Below are positions 6,178 through 9,360 of a stretch of 9,360 nt of DNA, one piece after another; position 1 is the stretch's first letter; each line of letters opens with the position of its first letter. The notes beneath the pieces were generated by a model. It saw only the letters and a program-made list of their open reading frames with translations. It made no database searches and was not told the origin of the DNA. Made by a program: the position numbers and the translations under genes. Source of the stretch: JANNGC01 sp043758205 (GTDB taxonomy: Bacteria > Verrucomicrobiota > Verrucomicrobiia > Limisphaerales > SIBH01); the NCBI GenBank assembly GCA_043758205.1, contig JAYVNY010000250.1:1-9360 (forward strand). Direction: 5' to 3'.

Positions 6178-8892
6178 TCAGAGCAACTGCGGGAACACCT
6201 TGTTCGCGTCGTAGTTCAGGTCCTTCATCGCCTGCGCGACGACGGAACGTTCGATCAAACCCTTTTCCGCCAGCGTGTAGAGCGTGCCGATGACGGTGCT
6301 CTCGGCGTCCACCTCGAAGAAGCGGCGTAACCGCTCGCGCGTGTCGCTGCGGCCGAAGCCGTCCGTGCCGAGCGCGAACAATCCGCCCGGAACCCACGGC
6401 GCGATCTGCTCGGGCACGAGGCGCATGTTGTCGGACACGGCGACGAACGGACCCTTCTCGTTCGCCAGCACGGTCTCGACGTAGGATTTTTTCGGCGTCT
6501 CGGTGGGGTGCAGCATGTTCCAGTGGCGCGCGTTGAGAGCCTCGTTGCGCAGGCGCTTGTAGCTGGTCGCGCTCCACACATCCGCGCTCACGTCGTAACG
6601 CTCGGCGAGAATCTGCTGCGCCTTCAACGCGGAATGGATGATCGGCCCGCTGCCGAGAATCTGCGCCGTGTGCCTTTTGCCTTCCGGGCCTTTGCGGAAT
6701 TTATAGAGGCCGTTGAGGATGCCGTCCTTTACGCCCTCGGGCATCGCGGGCTGCTCGTAGCCTTCGTTGTAAAGCGTGAGGTAGTAGAACACTTCCTCGC
6801 CGTCGCGATACATGCGCTTCAATCCGTCGGCCACGATGACGGCGATCTCATACGCGAACGCCGGGTCGTAGGCGTAAATCGTCGGCACGGTGCTCGCGGT
6901 GAGCATGCTGTGGCCGTCCTGATGTTGCAGGCCCTCGCCGTTCAGCGTGGTGCGCCCGTAGGTCGCGCCGCAGAGGAAACCCTTCGCGCGGATATCCCCA
7001 GCCAGCCAGATTTGATCGCCGATGCGCTGGAAGCCGAACATCGAGTAGTAGATGAAAAACGGAATCATGTTCACGCCCACAGTGGCGTAAGCCGTGCCCG
7101 CGCTGATGAACGACGACATGGAACCGGCTTCCGTGATGCCTTCTTCAAGAATCTGCCCGTCCTTCGTCTCGACGTAAGGCGAGATGGTTAGCGTATCAAC
7201 GGGATCGTAGAGCTGCCCCTTCGACGAGTAGATGCCGAACTCGCGGAACATCGGATCAATGCCAAAGGTGCGCGCCTCGTCAGGAATGATCGGCACAATG
7301 TTGCGGCCAATTTTTTCGTCGCGCAGCAGCTTGCCGAACAAGTCCACAAACGCGCCCGTGGTGGAAACAACACGTCCGCCTTTCAACGCGCCCGCGCCGA
7401 AGGCTTCCACCGCCGGTGTTTCAAGAGGCGGAGCCTTGACCACGCGCTTGGGCACGCAGCCGCCGAGTTTTTCACGGCGGTCGAGGAGATACTTGATCTC
7501 CGGGCTGTCATCCGCGGGCTTGAAGAACGGCATGTCCGCGATTTCGTCATCGCTCACCGGGATGTCGAACCGCGTCCTGAATTCGCGCAGCTCCTTCTCG
7601 TTCATCTTCTTCTGCTGATGCGAAATGTTGCGGCCTTCGCCGGCTTCGCCGAGTCCGTAGCCCTTCACCGTCTTCGCGAGGATGACCGTGGGCTGGCCCT
7701 TGTGGTCCATTGCGGCTTTGTAGGCTGCATAAACTTTGCCCTGATCGTGCCCACCGCGCAGCATCTTGCGCAACTGCTCGTCGCTCAGATGCGTCACGCG
7801 CGCCGCCAGTTCGGGATACTTGCCGAAGAAATGCCGGCGGATGTAGCTGCCGTTCTCGACGATGTATTTCTGGAAATCGCCATCCACGCATTCGTTCATG
7901 CGGCGCAACAGCAGTCCGTCGTGATCGTTCGCGAAGAGTTCATCCCAGTCCGAACCCCAGATGACTTTGATGACGTTCCAGCCCGCGCCGCGAAACACGC
8001 CTTCGAGTTCCTGGATGATTTTGCCGTTGCCGCGCACCGGGCCGTCGAGGCGCTGGAGGTTGCAATTCACAACCCAGATCAAGTTGTCGAGTTTCTCGCG
8101 CGCGCCGAGCGTGAGCGCGCCGAGAGTTTCTGGTTCGTCCGATTCGCCGTCGCCGACGAAGGCCCAGACCTTCGGCTCATTCTCCGTGGGGATGAAACCG
8201 CGCGCCTGCAAGTAGCGCAGAAACCGCGCCTGATAAATCGAGGTGATCGGACCCAGCCCCATCGAGACCGTGGGGAACTGCCAGAAATTCGGCATCAGGT
8301 ACGGATGCGGATAGCTGGAGAGACCGCCGCCCTCGGCGAGTTCCTGGCGGAAGTTGCCCAACTGCTCCTTCGTCAACCGGCCTTCGAGGAAAGCGCGCGC
8401 GTAATTGCCGGGCGTGGCGTGGCCCTGGAAGAAAATAAAATCACCGATGCCCTTGTCGCCGCCGCGGAAGAAATGATTCTGCGCGACCTCGTAGAGCGTG
8501 GCGCTGGAGGCGAAGGACGAAATGTGCCCGCCGAGACCATCGTGCTTCGTGTTGGCGTTCACGACCATCGCCATCGCGTTCCAGCGGATGATGCTGCGGA
8601 TGCGGCGTTCAATCGCGCCGTCGCCGGGAAACTCCGGCTGTTCGGACGCGGGAATGGTGTTGATGTAAGGCGTGCTGACCGGGCCGGGCACCTGAATGCC
8701 GGAGCGGCGGAGCTTGTCCACGAGACCTTCGAGGAACAACGGCGCGGCCTCTTCGCCCTGCGTGCGCAGGACCATTTCAAGCAAGTCCTCGATGGATTCC
8801 AGGTAGGGGCGACCGCCCTTGCCATTCGCGCGCAAGGCGGAGGGCGGAAAACGGAGGGCGGATGAATTTTCGACTTTCACGTTGTCACTCAC
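6178..8892 (-). CDS. aceE: Pyruvate dehydrogenase E1 component, homodimeric type
   Basis: 904 residues, close to the roughly 890 of E. coli AceE. It decarboxylates pyruvate with thiamine diphosphate and acetylates the lipoyl group of E2, in the cytoplasm. Conserved segments run the full length: INTIP (77-81), GGHISSF (121-127), FFQGH (154-158), the ThDP/Mg motif GDGESDEPE (247-255) ending in NCN (276-278), the mobile inner loop NISHQQKKMN (422-431), the glutamate of EEGITEAG (583-590), GLQHQDGHS (654-662) and the C-terminal domain to LL (904). The start is a GTG; another GTG lies 4 codons on, and neither has a strong ribosome site. Residues about 1-27 do not resemble the family and include repeat-derived sequence (SALRFPPSALR). 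E2 and E3 genes are not in view. The following MNT and HEPN genes are probably co-transcribed. Confidence 0.97.
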   Translation of the reverse strand: MSDNVKVENSSALRFPPSALRANGKGGRPYLESIEDLLEMVLRTQGEEAAPLFLEGLVDKLRRSGIQVPGPVSTPYINTIPASEQPEFPGDGAIERRIRSIIRWNAMAMVVNANTKHDGLGGHISSFASSATLYEVAQNHFFRGGDKGIGDFIFFQGHATPGNYARAFLEGRLTKEQLGNFRQELAEGGGLSSYPHPYLMPNFWQFPTVSMGLGPITSIYQARFLRYLQARGFIPTENEPKVWAFVGDGESDEPETLGALTLGAREKLDNLIWVVNCNLQRLDGPVRGNGKIIQELEGVFRGAGWNVIKVIWGSDWDELFANDHDGLLLRRMNECVDGDFQKYIVENGSYIRRHFFGKYPELAARVTHLSDEQLRKMLRGGHDQGKVYAAYKAAMDHKGQPTVILAKTVKGYGLGEAGEGRNISHQQKKMNEKELREFRTRFDIPVSDDEIADMPFFKPADDSPEIKYLLDRREKLGGCVPKRVVKAPPLETPAVEAFGAGALKGGRVVSTTGAFVDLFGKLLRDEKIGRNIVPIIPDEARTFGIDPMFREFGIYSSKGQLYDPVDTLTISPYVETKDGQILEEGITEAGSMSSFISAGTAYATVGVNMIPFFIYYSMFGFQRIGDQIWLAGDIRAKGFLCGATYGRTTLNGEGLQHQDGHSMLTASTVPTIYAYDPAFAYEIAVIVADGLKRMYRDGEEVFYYLTLYNEGYEQPAMPEGVKDGILNGLYKFRKGPEGKRHTAQILGSGPIIHSALKAQQILAERYDVSADVWSATSYKRLRNEALNARHWNMLHPTETPKKSYVETVLANEKGPFVAVSDNMRLVPEQIAPWVPGGLFALGTDGFGRSDTRERLRRFFEVDAESTVIGTLYTLAEKGLIERSVVAQAMKDLNYDANKVFPQLL
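8838..8862. repeat. Tandem 11-bp repeat inside the aceE 5' end
   Basis: CGGAGGGCGGA occurs at 8838-8848 and again at 8852-8862, a 14-bp period. A degenerate third unit may overlap the first. It encodes the unusual SALRFPPSALR stretch near the AceE N-terminus, before the start of recognisable E1 homology. Confidence 0.7.
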
Positions 8893-9180
8893 AGAGCCGG
8901 AAACTAAACGAGTGGAAATTCAAAACCAAGCGATGAAATCGAACGGGCGTGAAGCGAGGCGTGCTCACGGTGTGAGCGTGGCTTTCTCCCTCACCCCGGC
9001 CCTCTCCCGCTGGGAGAGGGGGAAAGTCAGGCAGCGTTCGTCGAGTCAGGCGCGCTCGTTGGCGGTGAGGCTGGATGCCGTTCTCCCTCTCCCAGCGGGA
9101 GAGGGCCGGGGTGAGGGAGAACTGCTCGAAAATCATTTCGGCTCTTCTTCACGGGAACGCGTCTCGACCTGTTTGCCGGC
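8893..9180. other. Divergent intergenic region between aceE and lplA
   Basis: This 288-bp gap must hold the promoters of both divergent genes. About half of it is the long inverted repeat at 8984-9121. That leaves 91 bp before aceE and 59 bp before lplA. I found no convincing -35/-10 pair, operator or riboswitch on either strand, and no strong Shine-Dalgarno for either gene. The short open frames across it only translate the repeat. Confidence 0.6.
8984..9121. repeat. Long perfect inverted repeat (37-bp arms), REP/BIME-like
   Basis: Arm 8984-9020 is the exact reverse complement of 9085-9121. Pairing continues 4 more positions inward with one G-U (9021-9024 with 9081-9084), leaving a loop of 56 nt. 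Each arm also carries its own hairpin: nine bases CCCTCTCCC, a 3-nt loop, then GGGAGAGGG. The locus can therefore fold as two small hairpins or one long stem. The unit resembles a widely dispersed intergenic repeat whose spurious translations read LTPALSRWER and LPAGEGRGEG. No transposase is nearby. Confidence 0.9.
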
Positions 9181-9360
9181 ATGAAACTCCTCGATCTCAC
9201 TTTCCCGACCCCCGCCGAGAACCTGGCGTGCGACGAGGCGCTGCTCGATCTCTGTAACGAGCGCGGCGAGGAGACGTTGCGTTTCTGGGAGTCGCCCGTG
9301 CCGTTCGTGGTGGTCGGCTACGGCAACCGCATCGCCAGTGAAGTGAATGTGGAGGAATGC
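9181..9360 (+). CDS. lplA: Lipoate-protein ligase A family protein, 3' partial
   Basis: The first 60 codons are visible, running off the window without a stop. The ATG at 9181 is the only good start: in-frame codons upstream reach a TGA at 9112 with no other ATG. The N-terminus MKLLDLTFPTPAENLACDEA and then LRFWESPVPFVVVGYGNR match the opening of the LplA/LipB/biotin-ligase fold family, which joins lipoate to the lysine of lipoyl domains. The diagnostic R-R-x-S-G-G-G motif should follow just beyond the window. Divergent placement next to aceE fits, because pyruvate dehydrogenase E2 needs lipoate. An octanoyltransferase (LipM-like) or a shortened paralogue remains possible because the catalytic core is not visible. 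No clear Shine-Dalgarno is seen. Confidence 0.8.
   Translation, partial: MKLLDLTFPTPAENLACDEALLDLCNERGEETLRFWESPVPFVVVGYGNRIASEVNVEEC

Noticed and set aside
5822..6577. 251-codon minus-strand open frame overlapping aceE and MNT
   Set aside because: It is an out-of-frame shadow of the aceE 3' end and the MNT gene, with low-complexity Arg/Ala-rich translation.
7618..8865. 415-codon open frame on the plus strand
   Set aside because: It lies entirely antisense to aceE, whose conserved motifs are unmistakable, and its translation shows no family features.
8819..9184. Small open frames on both strands across 8819-9184
   Set aside because: They translate only the inverted repeat, giving the familiar spurious peptides LTPALSRWER and LPAGEGRGEG.
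1..9360. CRISPR arrays, tRNA or rRNA genes, transposases or phage genes
   Set aside because: I found no regularly spaced repeats, tRNA-like folds, or transposase or phage motifs on either strand by reading.

Overview
The window is GC-rich DNA from what is probably a member of the Verrucomicrobiota, perhaps the Pedosphaera/Limisphaerales group. I infer this from two large secreted proteins rich in Asn and Thr, with Ig-like, golvesin-like and DUF4623-like modules and a C-terminus ending in F/Y-F-R-L-R. Short dispersed GC-rich palindromes between genes fit the same picture. No rRNA or other phylogenetic marker is present, so the taxon is inference.

Layout. Bases 1-2447 (+) hold the 3' part of a multidomain, glycosidase-like (GHL10/DUF187) surface protein whose start lies upstream of the window. 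Bases 2448-2650 form a gap containing a 25-bp-armed palindrome, followed by a clear Shine-Dalgarno. Bases 2651-5407 (+) encode a 918-residue secreted protein with an Ig-like domain, a DUF4623-like propeller and the same kind of C-terminal tail. A 41-bp convergent gap with a strong hairpin follows. The minus strand (5449-8892) then carries three tightly packed genes read right to left: aceE (homodimeric pyruvate dehydrogenase E1), a minimal nucleotidyltransferase (MNT) and a HEPN-domain gene. The MNT starts 3 bp after the aceE stop, and the HEPN gene overlaps the MNT by 8 bp. The HEPN gene is broken by a one-base frameshift. A 288-bp divergent gap (8893-9180) contains a perfect 37-bp inverted repeat. 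The window ends in the first 60 codons of a lipoate-protein ligase family gene on the plus strand.

How the genes fit together. AceE decarboxylates pyruvate and passes the acetyl group to the lipoyl arm of the E2 subunit. A lipoate ligase attaches lipoate to such arms, so the divergent aceE/lplA pair is a coherent pyruvate dehydrogenase neighbourhood, although E2 and E3 are not visible here. The MNT-HEPN pair resembles a toxin-antitoxin module placed directly behind a central metabolic gene, with the toxin-like partner apparently disrupted. The two secreted proteins look unrelated to this and probably act on polysaccharide or at the cell surface.

I see no clearly new multi-gene system. The most notable points are the frameshifted HEPN gene, its placement behind aceE, the repeat-derived aceE N-terminus, the two REP-like palindromes and the C-terminal tail shared by the two secreted proteins.
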